Below, piece after piece: positions 34,673-43,546 of a DNA stretch of 64,000 bases. This stretch comes from Domibacillus mangrovi (GTDB lineage Bacteria > Bacillota > Bacilli > Bacillales > Domibacillaceae). Location of the stretch: the NCBI RefSeq assembly GCF_001906925.1, contig NZ_MRWQ01000008.1:124001-188000 (forward strand), given 5' to 3'. Under the pieces are notes generated by a model. It searched no databases and was not told the origin of the DNA. It saw only the letters and a list, made by a program, of their open reading frames with translations. Position numbers and translations under genes: made by a program. Every line of letters begins with the position of its first letter. The stretch's first letter is position 1.

Positions 34673-34677
34673 CCGTT

Positions 34678-35580
34678 ATGCTGTCTTTTTTTAAACGAAA
34701 AGGAAAATCTGATACCGATTTAAAAAATGATGGACGTGAAAGTTCAATATCCGCCGGTGATGTTACCGGTGATGCAACAGCGTCCAACGAAGAAAATGTC
34801 ACGACGGCTCTCTCACTTCATCCGTCCACAATTGTGCCAAAAGAACAAATGTATGTGCTCCGATTTTTAAACAATGAGCTGCCGCCGTTAAAACGCAACC
34901 AATTGTCACTATCTGGAATTGAATGGACAAAACAGGAAACTGGGTTGGCGGTATCGGCATTTGTCCGCAACACGGTCGAAAAAGAGATTTCACTCGGAGA
35001 CATCTCACTGCTTTTATTGAATGAAAAAAACGAATTAAAAGCACGCCACACCTTTCAGTTAAGCGAGCTCGGCCTACTGCCGGCTGATTCAAGCCGTCCG
35101 TGGACGTTTATGTTCCCTCTCGCATCTGTCAATGAACAGGTGGAACTCGGCAAAGAAAACTGGTCGATCGCGTTTGATTTAACGTCGCAGAAACATAAGC
35201 TAGACCTAGATCCACAATGGGAAGAGTCCCTCCCGGCTTCTGAAAAAGAAAAACTTGAAGATTTGGTAAAAAAACTAGGTGCTCCACAAAAAGACGAGTT
35301 GAATTTCACCGGTTTAAGCGCTCATTTTCTTGAAAATGGGAACCTCAATATTTCATTGTTGATCCGTAATGGATACGAGCGGAATGTGAACATTGAAAAG
35401 CTGCCGCTTAAACTTATCGATGCGGCCAGCGATATAGTAGCTGAAGGTCAGTTTAATGTCGGCAATCTTGAAGTGCGCGCCAATACAACAAAACCATGGA
35501 CATTTATATTTCCCGCTTCTCTTATGAAGAAAGAACACCCTGATTTATCAAGATGGAGTGTACTCGTGACACAAACATAA
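34678..35580 (+). CDS. slaP: SlaP, accessory Sec S-layer assembly protein
   Basis: A 300-residue cytoplasmic protein. After a charged N-terminus it contains two copies of a beta-rich unit (about residues 50-160 and 200-300), each ending in a PWTF(M/I)FP motif (RPWTFMFP and KPWTFIFP), consistent with a doubled SLAP domain. In B. anthracis SlaP works with SecA2 to secrete the S-layer proteins. The five-base gap from secA2 implies cotranslation. No membrane segment. Confidence 0.88.
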   Translation: MLSFFKRKGKSDTDLKNDGRESSISAGDVTGDATASNEENVTTALSLHPSTIVPKEQMYVLRFLNNELPPLKRNQLSLSGIEWTKQETGLAVSAFVRNTVEKEISLGDISLLLLNEKNELKARHTFQLSELGLLPADSSRPWTFMFPLASVNEQVELGKENWSIAFDLTSQKHKLDLDPQWEESLPASEKEKLEDLVKKLGAPQKDELNFTGLSAHFLENGNLNISLLIRNGYERNVNIEKLPLKLIDAASDIVAEGQFNVGNLEVRANTTKPWTFIFPASLMKKEHPDLSRWSVLVTQT

Positions 35581-35612
35581 AGAACCGGCGATTTTTCGCT
35601 GGTTCTTTTATT
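35579..35612 (+). terminator. Terminator of secA2-slaP
   Basis: AAAGAACCGGCGA-TTTT-TCGCTGGTTCTTTTA directly after slaP. The rest of the gap to 35852 is AT-rich with no gene seen. Confidence 0.85.
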
Positions 35613-35851
35613 TTAAACAGGAAAAAGCACCTGCCACATGGACAGATGCTCACAGCTTTTTACCAACCTTATTCTTGAAAACGAATTATTTTACATACAA
35701 AACGGAAACTATATGTTTATTTTACCATATTTTTATTGACTTACAACTATTATTTTATTGAATTTTTCACACATACTGCCTTATTGTCCAATAAAATAAA
35801 ATATAGTATTATTAACGCTATCGTTAACCGTTTCTCTCTGGAGGAGATCCA

Positions 35852-37297
35852 ATGATTTTTAATTCGTTTGAATTTATTTTTCTCTTTTTACCTATTGTTC
35901 TCATTGTTTATTTTCTATTGAACAAATGGAATTTTACTATAGCGAAAAGTTGGCTTCTTGTCAGCTCATTCTTTTTTTACGGCTACTGGAGCCCCGCTTA
36001 CTTGCCGCTTATTTTCCTGTCACTTGCTGTTAACTTTTTGACCGGTCATTATCTGAGCAAAAATCATCCAGATTCACGCCGCAAAACAATGTTGACACTC
36101 GGTATTCTTTTTAATGCCGTGTTGCTTGGCTACTTTAAATATTACGACTTTTTTGCGGAAAATGTGAATGTTCTGTTTGATGCAAATATCGAATTAAAAA
36201 ATGCACTGTTGCCGCTAGCAATCAGTTTTTACACATTTCAACAAATTGCCTATCTTGTTGATTCGTACCGGAAAGAAACGAGCGAATATAACTTTTTGAA
36301 TTATTCGCTGTTTGTTACATTTTTCCCGCAGCTGATCGCAGGGCCAATCGTGCATCATAGCCAAGTAATGGATCAGTTTCAATCGCCTGATAACCAGCGC
36401 TTTCAATCGAAAAACGTTGCGCTCGGACTATTCGTCTTTAGCATCGGCTTATTTAAAAAAGTCGTCATTGCTGATACATTTGCCGTTTGGGCAAATAAAG
36501 GCTATTCTATGTCAGAATCACTCACATTCGTCGACAGCTGGCTGACAACACTTGCGTATACATTCCAGCTATACTTTGATTTCAGCGGCTACTCCGATAT
36601 GGCCATCGGTTTAGGCCTGCTCTTTAATATTCACTTGCCACGCAACTTTTTTTCGCCATATAAAGCCACAAGCATTCAAGATTTCTGGCGGCGCTGGCAT
36701 ATAACACTGTCCAACTTTTTAACAACATATATTTACATTCCGCTTGGCGGCAACCGGAAAGGACGCACACGCACCTATCTCAATATTTTCATCGTCTTTC
36801 TCGTCAGCGGCTTCTGGCACGGTGCCGGATGGACGTTTATTATATGGGGAGTCATGCATGGGATGGCAAGCATGGTGAACCGGGCTTGGGCATCTTCAGG
36901 ACGAGCATTATCTAAACCTATTGCCTGGCTGTTAACATTTTTGTTCGTCCATCTATCTTGGGTATTTTTTCGGTCGCCGGACTTGCTGACAGCCGTCTCC
37001 GTTCTCCGCAGTATGGCTGGATTCAACGGTGTACTTTTGCCAAAAGAGTTCATCCAATTTCTCGATTTACCGATCGGCAGTGTGCTTCTATTCCGCTTCG
37101 AACTTGGGGCGCCCTTTATTGAAATTGCCATCTGGACGATCATTGCGTTGGTCCTCGTCTTATTTACAAAAAATTCAATTCAGCTGCGTGATGATTTTAC
37201 ACCAAAGCCATGGATTGCCGTTACGACAGCCTGCCTATTTATCTATTCGGCCACACGCCTTCAGCAAGTGTCCGAGTTTCTCTATTTCAACTTTTAA
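35852..37297 (+). CDS. MBOAT family O-acyltransferase (PatA-like)
   Basis: A 481-residue polytopic membrane protein of the MBOAT/DltB/AlgI group that moves acetyl groups across the membrane for O-acetylation of wall or surface polymers. The signature GFWHGAGWTFIIWGVMHG (about residue 325) has the conserved histidines, and FFPQLIAGPIVHH and FWRRWHITLSNF are also typical. It directly precedes the PatB-like gene. In B. anthracis PatA/PatB pairs acetylate the secondary wall polysaccharide needed for S-layer binding, which fits the neighbouring secA2-slaP. Confidence 0.9.
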   Translation: MIFNSFEFIFLFLPIVLIVYFLLNKWNFTIAKSWLLVSSFFFYGYWSPAYLPLIFLSLAVNFLTGHYLSKNHPDSRRKTMLTLGILFNAVLLGYFKYYDFFAENVNVLFDANIELKNALLPLAISFYTFQQIAYLVDSYRKETSEYNFLNYSLFVTFFPQLIAGPIVHHSQVMDQFQSPDNQRFQSKNVALGLFVFSIGLFKKVVIADTFAVWANKGYSMSESLTFVDSWLTTLAYTFQLYFDFSGYSDMAIGLGLLFNIHLPRNFFSPYKATSIQDFWRRWHITLSNFLTTYIYIPLGGNRKGRTRTYLNIFIVFLVSGFWHGAGWTFIIWGVMHGMASMVNRAWASSGRALSKPIAWLLTFLFVHLSWVFFRSPDLLTAVSVLRSMAGFNGVLLPKEFIQFLDLPIGSVLLFRFELGAPFIEIAIWTIIALVLVLFTKNSIQLRDDFTPKPWIAVTTACLFIYSATRLQQVSEFLYFNF

Positions 37298-37303
37298 GGT
37301 GTG

Positions 37304-38356
37304 ATGAGTTTGAACCTGCCAAGACAATTCATCCTGATTTTCTCCACGATCGTCTGCCTTGTATTGACAACGATTGTGTCATTTAATTATGTGATGGACC
37401 CACTCTGGACGTTTAATCAAAAACATACGTTTAATGATTATCAAAGTGTCATTGACGAACGCCTGCAAAAAACGAGTCGCATGTTTTTCCAACCTTTTTC
37501 ATACGATACGATTTTACTAGGATCGAGCCGCTCCACCTATATTAATCAAAACAAGTTTACGAATATGAACGTCTACAATTTTTCGGTCAATAACCTGTCT
37601 ATTCGTGAATACGACACGTTTCTCGCGTTTGCCGAACGACAAAGCGATCAGCCGATTAAACGGGTCCTCATCGGTCTTGATTTTTTCAAAACGTCCGTAC
37701 AAGAAAGCGAACGTCCTGTTTCACTCGTAAACTATGAAAAAAAACTCGACGATCCGCTTTACCGGGCGAAAAATTTATTTTCAATCGATTCCTTCCGGTA
37801 CTCCGTTCAAAACCTCCGGATGTCCATCGCAAACGAAGTGCAGGCAGATCGCGTCTACAATCATGACAACGTTGCTGCCGCCCGTCACATTTCAGAGGAA
37901 GAACGAAACGCGAATACCGCCGAGAAAATCCATCGCTTCAAAGATGAGTTTTACGGTTCGAATTACGTATATAACCCGCGCTATAAAGAGTATTTAACGA
38001 TTTTCACAGATCGTCATCCAGATGTGGAAACGATCGTATACACAACCCCCATTTCAATGGCTCTTTTTCAAACGCTCATCGAAGAAGGACAGCTAGATGA
38101 TTATGAACAGTGGCTACACGATGTTGTCGACGTGTTCGGAGGCGTCTATAATTTTATGTATCCGAATGAGGTCACCAATGATTTAACGAATTATTTTGAT
38201 GGCCATCATTTTTATCCCATTGTCGGTGACAAAATAGCTGAACGGATTAATGAAGGACCCAATGCCCAAAGCTCATTTGGTGTTTATTTGACGAAAGAAA
38301 ATATCGACAGTCGTCTGGCAGAGATTCGTAAAAAGATAGAGCTGAAGAAATCATGA
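37304..38356 (+). CDS. PatB-like periplasmic O-acetyl transfer partner
   Basis: About 350 residues. One N-terminal membrane anchor (FILIFSTIVCLVLTTIVSFNYV) precedes an extracytoplasmic domain with LLGSSRSTYIN (nucleophile-type Ser) near residue 70 and YFDGHHFYPIVGDKIAERI near the end, the DxxH-like pair of SGNH-type fold enzymes. It starts seven bases after the MBOAT gene, so the two form a PatA/PatB-type machine. ATG 37304 is given; TTG 37310 has a slightly better ribosome spacing. Confidence 0.8.
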   Translation: MSLNLPRQFILIFSTIVCLVLTTIVSFNYVMDPLWTFNQKHTFNDYQSVIDERLQKTSRMFFQPFSYDTILLGSSRSTYINQNKFTNMNVYNFSVNNLSIREYDTFLAFAERQSDQPIKRVLIGLDFFKTSVQESERPVSLVNYEKKLDDPLYRAKNLFSIDSFRYSVQNLRMSIANEVQADRVYNHDNVAAARHISEEERNANTAEKIHRFKDEFYGSNYVYNPRYKEYLTIFTDRHPDVETIVYTTPISMALFQTLIEEGQLDDYEQWLHDVVDVFGGVYNFMYPNEVTNDLTNYFDGHHFYPIVGDKIAERINEGPNAQSSFGVYLTKENIDSRLAEIRKKIELKKS

Positions 38357-38391
38357 AAAAACGGCCCATCGCGATGATAGGCCGTTTTTTT
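38355..38391. terminator. Bidirectional terminator
   Basis: AAAAAACGGCC ... GGCCGTTTTTTT between the convergent patB-like and LysM-NlpC genes. Confidence 0.85.
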
Positions 38392-39655
38392 AATAGAATC
38401 GCTTAAAACTATCAAACTTAGAAGCAAAATAAGAATTATCCATACTTGATACAGTAATCCCTTGCGAAGAACTTGCATGAATAAATTGATTTCCGCCTAT
38501 GTATATACCCATATGGGAAATACCTTTCTTATAAGTATTACTGAAAAAAACGAGGTCGCCTGCTTTCGGGCTCGAAATTTCGTATGAACGGCTGTAAAAC
38601 CCTTCCGTATTCGTTCGAGGAACGCTTTTCCCTGCCTGTTTGTATGCATAATAAATGAATCCGCTGCAATCAAAGCCTGACGGTGATGAGCCGCCCCATA
38701 CGTACGGAACACCGAGCATTGAATTGGCAATGCTAAGCAGGCCCGCACTCGAATAAGAACCAGCAGAAGACGGATTGCTTACATTTGGTGGATTCATTGG
38801 TGTTTCTTCTTTTGAACCGGCTGCTACTTTTAACTTTTGCCCAACAAAAATCACATCTGACTTCAAACTATTCATTTGTTTTAACGCAGACACGGTCATT
38901 CCATTTCGAGAAGCGATCATACTGAGGGAGTCTCCGCTTTTCACTATGTACGTGCCGCCTGTTGTAGAAGGAACAGTCGTAGATGGTTGACTTGTCGTTG
39001 GTGTTGATTTTCCGCTCACTTTCAGCTTTTGACCGGCATAAATCACATCCGACTTTAAACCGTTTAGCTGCTTCAATGAGGCTACCGTTGTTTTATAGCG
39101 GGACGCGATTATACCGAGGGAGTCTCCGCTTTTCACTGTATACGTGCTAGTTGAAGTTGTCGTTGTAGACGGTTTACTCGGTGGCGTAGTCGTCGGTTTT
39201 GGTGCTGTGCCGCTCACTTTTAGCTTTTGGCCGACATAAATCAGATCCGACTTTAAACCGTTCAGCTGCTTCAATGAGGCTACCGTTGTTTTATAGCGGG
39301 ACGCGATTATACCGAGTGAATCGCCGCTTTTAACCGTATACGCAGAAACAGCGGCTGCTGATACGACCGTTGATTCTTCCATCTGTTCTTCTACTTCTCG
39401 TTCTGTTTCAATTGCCGCATATACCTCTTCCGCCTGCTCTTCTTCTGACACAATCAGTTCATCATTAATTGAAAGGCGATCAGACGATAACCCATTCATT
39501 TCCATCAATTGAACGATAGTGATTTTATACTGATTGGCGATGCTGAATAGCGTGTCTCCTTCTTTTACTGTGTACAGTTCTGAAGCATCCGCAACGGCGG
39601 CCGCCCCTGTTGAAATAAAGGCAGCTGTCGTTAATGAAACAACCGTTTTATTCAT
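38390..39655 (-). CDS. LysM-NlpC/P60 peptidoglycan endopeptidase (LytE/CwlS type)
   Basis: About 421 residues: signal peptide, four LysM repeats (first at about residue 28, then three near-identical ones beginning YTVKSGDSL or YIVKSGDSL, separated by Thr/Ser/Pro linkers), then an NlpC/P60 domain with [10 protein letters not shown] (catalytic Cys), SHMGIYIG (His) and FIHASS. It cuts D-Glu-meso-DAP bonds in the wall. Repeats 2 and 3 are almost identical at DNA level as well (39000-39310), a recent duplication. Start ATG 39655 follows GGGGAG. Confidence 0.93.
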   Translation of the reverse strand: MNKTVVSLTTAAFISTGAAAVADASELYTVKEGDTLFSIANQYKITIVQLMEMNGLSSDRLSINDELIVSEEEQAEEVYAAIETEREVEEQMEESTVVSAAAVSAYTVKSGDSLGIIASRYKTTVASLKQLNGLKSDLIYVGQKLKVSGTAPKPTTTPPSKPSTTTTSTSTYTVKSGDSLGIIASRYKTTVASLKQLNGLKSDVIYAGQKLKVSGKSTPTTSQPSTTVPSTTGGTYIVKSGDSLSMIASRNGMTVSALKQMNSLKSDVIFVGQKLKVAAGSKEETPMNPPNVSNPSSAGSYSSAGLLSIANSMLGVPYVWGGSSPSGFDCSGFIYYAYKQAGKSVPRTNTEGFYSRSYEISSPKAGDLVFFSNTYKKGISHMGIYIGGNQFIHASSSQGITVSSMDNSYFASKFDSFKRFY

Positions 39656-39778
39656 TCTATCGCTCCCCACTTTCTTTAAAACATTTTCCTGTATATATCG
39701 ACATATTCTTTTTTATTCAGAAATTCCCTTTCTTTTTCCCGAAAACAGGTATATAGTTTCGGTAAATATCCTTTATTT

Positions 39779-41782
39779 TCATAATGATCGATGCTCTTTC
39801 CATTTCAAAAATAAACCGGCCGCTTGATCGACAGCTAATTTACTGCCGCCCTTTCCGGCTACATCTTCTACGTGTATGGCAAGAACAAAATCGGGCTGAT
39901 TCGCATCATAAGCGACAAATAGACCATTTTCTTTGCCCGTCGTACCTTGTTCTGCTTTTATTTCAGCTGTACCTGTTTTTCCGGAAATCAACATTCCCTC
40001 TATGTTTGCCGCTTTTGCCGTTCCTTTTTCGACAACACCTCGAAGTCCTTTTTGTATGAGCACTGCCTGTTCTTCTGTGACAAGTTCTTTCTTCCAGACA
40101 GACGGTTCTTCCCCCATCAGCAATACAGGTTTCATCATCGTGCCTCCGTTTAAAAACGGACCATATGCTGATGCGAGATGAGTCATACTTGTCAATAATT
40201 CCCCTTGTCCGTATCCACTATCTGCAAGTATGATGTCGCGATCAAATTCACCACTGTTGGAAAGCTGTGATTCTCGCAGGGGATACTCAAATGGAAACTC
40301 TTCACCGAATCCGAATGCTTGCAGCCCACTTTTCATCTGCTCAGCACCTGTATCAAGTGCTGCCATCGCAAAATAAATATTATCCGACGTGATGAGTGCT
40401 GATTCTAACGTAACAGGTGCTGTAGATGCACTGACTCGTGTGACATGGTATTGGCCCCATGATGAATCCTTTTGCCACTGAAGCCCTCCAATTTCTTTAC
40501 CTGCCGCTGGATCAAGTTTGCCTGCTTTCATAGCTACAGCGGCTGTAATCGGTTTAATGGCTGAACCTGGAGAATATGCTCCTACAAACCGATTTAACAA
40601 TGGCTGAAGCGGATCAGCCTGCAGCTCTGCATACCGATCACCCGCAATACCGCGCGCAAATTCATTCGGATCAAATGATGGAGATGACAAGATGGCAAGT
40701 ACTTCCCCCGTTTTCGGATCGACTGCTGACGCTGTACCCGCCGTTCCCGCCATTTCTGAGTAGAGCAGCTTTTGCAGTTCTGCATGAACCGTCACCTGTA
40801 TGTCCTCGCCATTTTGCGGCTCTGTTTTTGCGATAACGACCGGTTCCTGTTTTTCTTTTTCAATAAATATTTGCACACCATCTGTCTCACGAAGTTTTTT
40901 TTCAAAAAGCTGTTCAAGACCGCGTTTGCCAATTTGGTCGCCTTCTTTATACCCGCCTTCATTTTCTTTCATCTCTTCCGCATTCACATCGCCCACATAC
41001 CCCGTCAAATGGGCAGCCGCTGCTCCATACGGATAGACACGTACCGCTTTAGCTGATGCTGTTGCTCCTTGGATGGCTGTTGCTTTTTCAATAAGCGCTT
41101 CTTCTTTTTCCGCTACCGTTTTTAGCGGAACAAAATAACCGTCCTGCACCCAGCTTTGCGTCAACTGTTTATTAATTTCTTCCACAGACATCGAAAGTAA
41201 CTGGGCAAGCTGCTGTTTCCCTTTGTCATCCATCTTCCCCGCTGTCGCGCCAATTTGAACCGCTCTTCCATTTACAGCGAGTGAGCTTCCATTCCGGTCG
41301 AAAATGCGGCCACGCTCCCCAGGCAATGTTTGGATGCGGACTTTTGCGTCTTCTTCAAGTTTAGGTAAAAAGTAGGACGGATCCCAGTCAATCATCCAAG
41401 CTTTTCCTTCTTCTGTTTCTTCTAGCTTCATAACCACTTCTTTTTTAAACGGGATATCCCCTGCGATCGTGCTGATTTTTGCTGAAAAAGAAAGCCTTGC
41501 TGTTTGTTCATTATCTTTTTGAACGTCTTCTTCGTCCGGCAGTTTGACAGCAGATGACTTAATTTCTAAGTCATTCGTTAGTTTTTCATAGCGGTCTACA
41601 AACTCTTGTTTATCCATATTTTTTTTCGTTTCCGCTGAAAAATACGTGTACATGCTTTCTAAATCACTTGTCTTCCAAGCGGCCGCATATTCCGCAAGCC
41701 GTTCTGCAGGCGACGCTGGTCCCGAGCAGCCGCTCAACCATAATACTGCCAATAGTGAAATAAGAACGGGAATTCTTTTCAT
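39779..41782 (-). CDS. PBP3/MecA-like penicillin-binding protein (PbpC type)
   Basis: About 667 residues, lipoprotein (LWLSGC lipobox). Domain order: MecA_N/NTF2-like (about 25-145), PBP dimerisation domain (GRIFDRNGSSLAVNG), transpeptidase domain with SPGSAIKP (SxxK), TSDNIYFA (SxN) and SGKTGTAE (KTG). A class B PBP of the B. subtilis PbpC kind, related in layout to PBP2a. Start ATG 41782 (MKRIPVLI) is preferred over the upstream GTG because AAAGAGGTGG lies just before it. Confidence 0.93.
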   Translation of the reverse strand: MKRIPVLISLLAVLWLSGCSGPASPAERLAEYAAAWKTSDLESMYTYFSAETKKNMDKQEFVDRYEKLTNDLEIKSSAVKLPDEEDVQKDNEQTARLSFSAKISTIAGDIPFKKEVVMKLEETEEGKAWMIDWDPSYFLPKLEEDAKVRIQTLPGERGRIFDRNGSSLAVNGRAVQIGATAGKMDDKGKQQLAQLLSMSVEEINKQLTQSWVQDGYFVPLKTVAEKEEALIEKATAIQGATASAKAVRVYPYGAAAAHLTGYVGDVNAEEMKENEGGYKEGDQIGKRGLEQLFEKKLRETDGVQIFIEKEKQEPVVIAKTEPQNGEDIQVTVHAELQKLLYSEMAGTAGTASAVDPKTGEVLAILSSPSFDPNEFARGIAGDRYAELQADPLQPLLNRFVGAYSPGSAIKPITAAVAMKAGKLDPAAGKEIGGLQWQKDSSWGQYHVTRVSASTAPVTLESALITSDNIYFAMAALDTGAEQMKSGLQAFGFGEEFPFEYPLRESQLSNSGEFDRDIILADSGYGQGELLTSMTHLASAYGPFLNGGTMMKPVLLMGEEPSVWKKELVTEEQAVLIQKGLRGVVEKGTAKAANIEGMLISGKTGTAEIKAEQGTTGKENGLFVAYDANQPDFVLAIHVEDVAGKGGSKLAVDQAAGLFLKWKEHRSL

Positions 41783-41828
41783 TTTATCCACCTCTTTATC
41801 ATCTTTTTTTCATTATAGCAAAATGAAA

Positions 41829-41860
41829 AAGCAACCTTTGAAAAAGCAGGTTGCCTTTGA
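41829..41860 (-). terminator. Terminator
   Basis: GCAACCT-GCTTTTTCAA-AGGTTGCTTTTTC on the minus strand after the hypothetical gene at 41861-42283. Confidence 0.75.
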
Positions 41861-42283
41861 TTATTTTGTATAAATTGAAACCGTACGAACAGTCTTATTT
41901 TTAATTAGGATATTTTCGCAAATAGATCGAACAGATAAAAACTGAAACATGTTCCCTTTTCGAATAAAAAACTGGCTGGCAATAGATGAAATTGTTCTAG
42001 CTGATAAATAAGATGGTTTGATCGCAGTAACCGTAATGATCCCTTCCTTTAAACAATAATGGATCAATAATTCTTTCCAAGTATCACTTTCGGTTGCTGT
42101 AATTTTAATTGCCCCTTTTTCTCCAAGCGGCCATTCAAGGTCCATCGCATAAGATGGTTTGATAAATTCAGCATCAACAACGACATTTTCTTGAAACAGT
42201 GTCATCAATCGAATGCAGCATTCTGCATTTTCTTCCGTTGAAAAAACAAGCATCTCATCTCCACAACCCTTGGACCTATTCAT
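41861..42283 (-). CDS. Hypothetical protein
   Basis: About 140 residues (MNRSKGCGDEMLVFSTEENAECC...), soluble, rich in Ile/Thr/Lys, with three cysteines in the first 30 residues and no recognisable metal pattern. I do not recognise the family. Start ATG 42283 is taken for its GGAGGT site; the open frame extends 30 codons upstream without support. It stands alone beside a region of gene decay and repeat insertion. Confidence 0.55.
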   Translation of the reverse strand: MNRSKGCGDEMLVFSTEENAECCIRLMTLFQENVVVDAEFIKPSYAMDLEWPLGEKGAIKITATESDTWKELLIHYCLKEGIITVTAIKPSYLSARTISSIASQFFIRKGNMFQFLSVRSICENILIKNKTVRTVSIYTK

Positions 42284-42454
42284 CACTAGACCTCCACACC
42301 TATATAATGTGTAACATCTACCATTTCGACAAATTTCTCCAACTTCCTTCGTTTTTTCATCTCTTTTTAGCATATTTTATTTTTATTCATCCCTTACCTG
42401 CTTGAAATACTGGGATTGTTGACTTTTTGAAGGGGTTTCATAACATGCCATTGA

Positions 42455-43083
42455 ATGAATTATCGAGACATTATCAAAAAAAATCCCGGGCGTATCCCAA
42501 CACGAAATGGCTGTACGCTTAATTCGAAATATGAGCAGGGTCGCGCTACGATTGACAGCAGTACGCTAACTAAAATGATGAATGCCTATAAAGTGAGACT
42601 TCATTCAGTGGGGGTTAGGTTCACACGATGTGAATCATGCAGATGTTGTCACAGGACATGACGATCTTAGTCTGCGTTCCGCTATCCCCACTGAATAAAA
42701 AGGAACTCAAGTAAAGAGCGCCGCGTCCTGCGGCCATACTTGAGTGACCGGCTTCAGCTGTCCCGAACCAATCGGGCTTTTACGGGCAGTTGATCCCCCG
42801 CTTATCCTTCTTTTCTTTTCGATGTCTTGAAGCGAGGGTCTTACTGCCCGTTAATGCGGGATCAAATACTGCAACCCACTTTAATCGATTCTTTATTTGA
42901 AAAAAATAATGATCAACTGATCTCTATTCACGAACAGAGAAACAATATTTTTGAAAAAGAAATGATTTTTCCGAGCAATTGTTTGATGAATATCCGCTGC
43001 TAAAGCGGGAATTATACCGCCTATCAAATATGAACAAAAAAGAGCGGGAAAAGCATGCAAAAGCGATCGCTTCGATGATTTAA
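42455..43083 (+). pseudogene. Decayed gene of unknown function, split by repeat copy B
   Basis: The left part reads NYRDIIKKNPGRIP ... STLTKMMNAY up to 42589 and, after removal of repeat copy B (42590-42862), continues in the same frame as QILQPTLIDSLFEKNNDQ ... NIFEKE. A one-base shift near 42970 then gives FSEQLFDEYPLLKRELYRL ... AKAIASMI and a stop at 43083. Thus an old gene was hit by a repeat insertion and a frameshift. The original N-terminus is unclear (an alternative frame starts MPLNELSRHYQKKSRAY at 42445). Family unknown. Confidence 0.6.
42590..42862 (+). repeat. Dispersed palindromic repeat, copy B (longest)
   Basis: The 273-bp longest version. It has AAAGTGAGACTTCATTCAG, GTTCACACGATGTGAATC, CTTAGTCTGCGTTCCGC, then an extra segment of about 70 bp (GGAACTCAAGTAAAGAGCGC ... 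ACTTGAGTGACCGGCTTCAG, itself partly self-complementary via CTCAAGTA/TACTTGAG) not found in other copies, then GAACCAATCGGGC and the nested stem at the right end. Removing it restores an open frame, which fixes its ends at TAT/AAAGTG and GCGGGAT/CAAATA. Confidence 0.88.
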
Positions 43084-43201
43084 GCCCATTTATCTGTTCA
43101 ATAAGAAACCGTTCTGACGATATATGTCAGGACTGTTTTTTCATTTTGTGCCCGCGTATTGCTTATTTTCCGCTATAATGGCAAGTAGTGAAACGTCCAA
43201 A

Positions 43202-43232
43202 GATAGGGGTTTACTGCCCGTTAATGTGGAAT
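43202..43232 (+). repeat. Right-end fragment of the dispersed repeat
   Basis: ATAGGGGTTTACTGCCCG and TTAATGTGGAAT match only the last 30 bases of the family, immediately before copy C. The gap 43084-43201 otherwise shows no gene. Confidence 0.8.
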
Positions 43233-43383
43233 AAAGTGAAACTTCATTCAGTGGGGGTTTTTTCATCCCCCACTGAATGTTAGTTGAACCAATCGGGCTT
43301 TTACGGGCAGTTGATCCCCCGCTTATCCTTCTTTTCTTTTCGATGTTTTGAAGCGGGGGTCTTACTGCCCGTTAATGCGGGAT
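43233..43383 (+). repeat. Dispersed palindromic repeat, copy C (short form)
   Basis: Short form (151 bp). The CATTCAGTGGGGG / CCCCCACTGAATG arms lie next to each other, with the middle section of the long form missing. The right half with the CCCCCGCTT / AAGCGGGGG stem inside GGGCAGT / ACTGCCC is intact. Confidence 0.92.
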
Positions 43384-43533
43384 AAAGTGAAACTTCATTC
43401 AGTGGGGGGTTTTCATCCCCCACTGAATGTTAGTTGAACCAATCGGGCTTTTACGGGCAGTTGATCCCCCGCTTCTCCTTCTTTTCTTTTCGATGTTTTG
43501 AAGCAGGGGTCTTACTGCCCGTTAATGCGGGAT
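43384..43533 (+). repeat. Dispersed palindromic repeat, copy D (short form, tandem to C)
   Basis: Nearly identical to copy C and joined to it head to tail. Ends 13 bases before the MFS start codon, so its last bases form part of that gene's ribosome site (GATAAAGGAAGATGAT). Confidence 0.92.
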
Positions 43534-43546
43534 AAAGGAAGATGAT

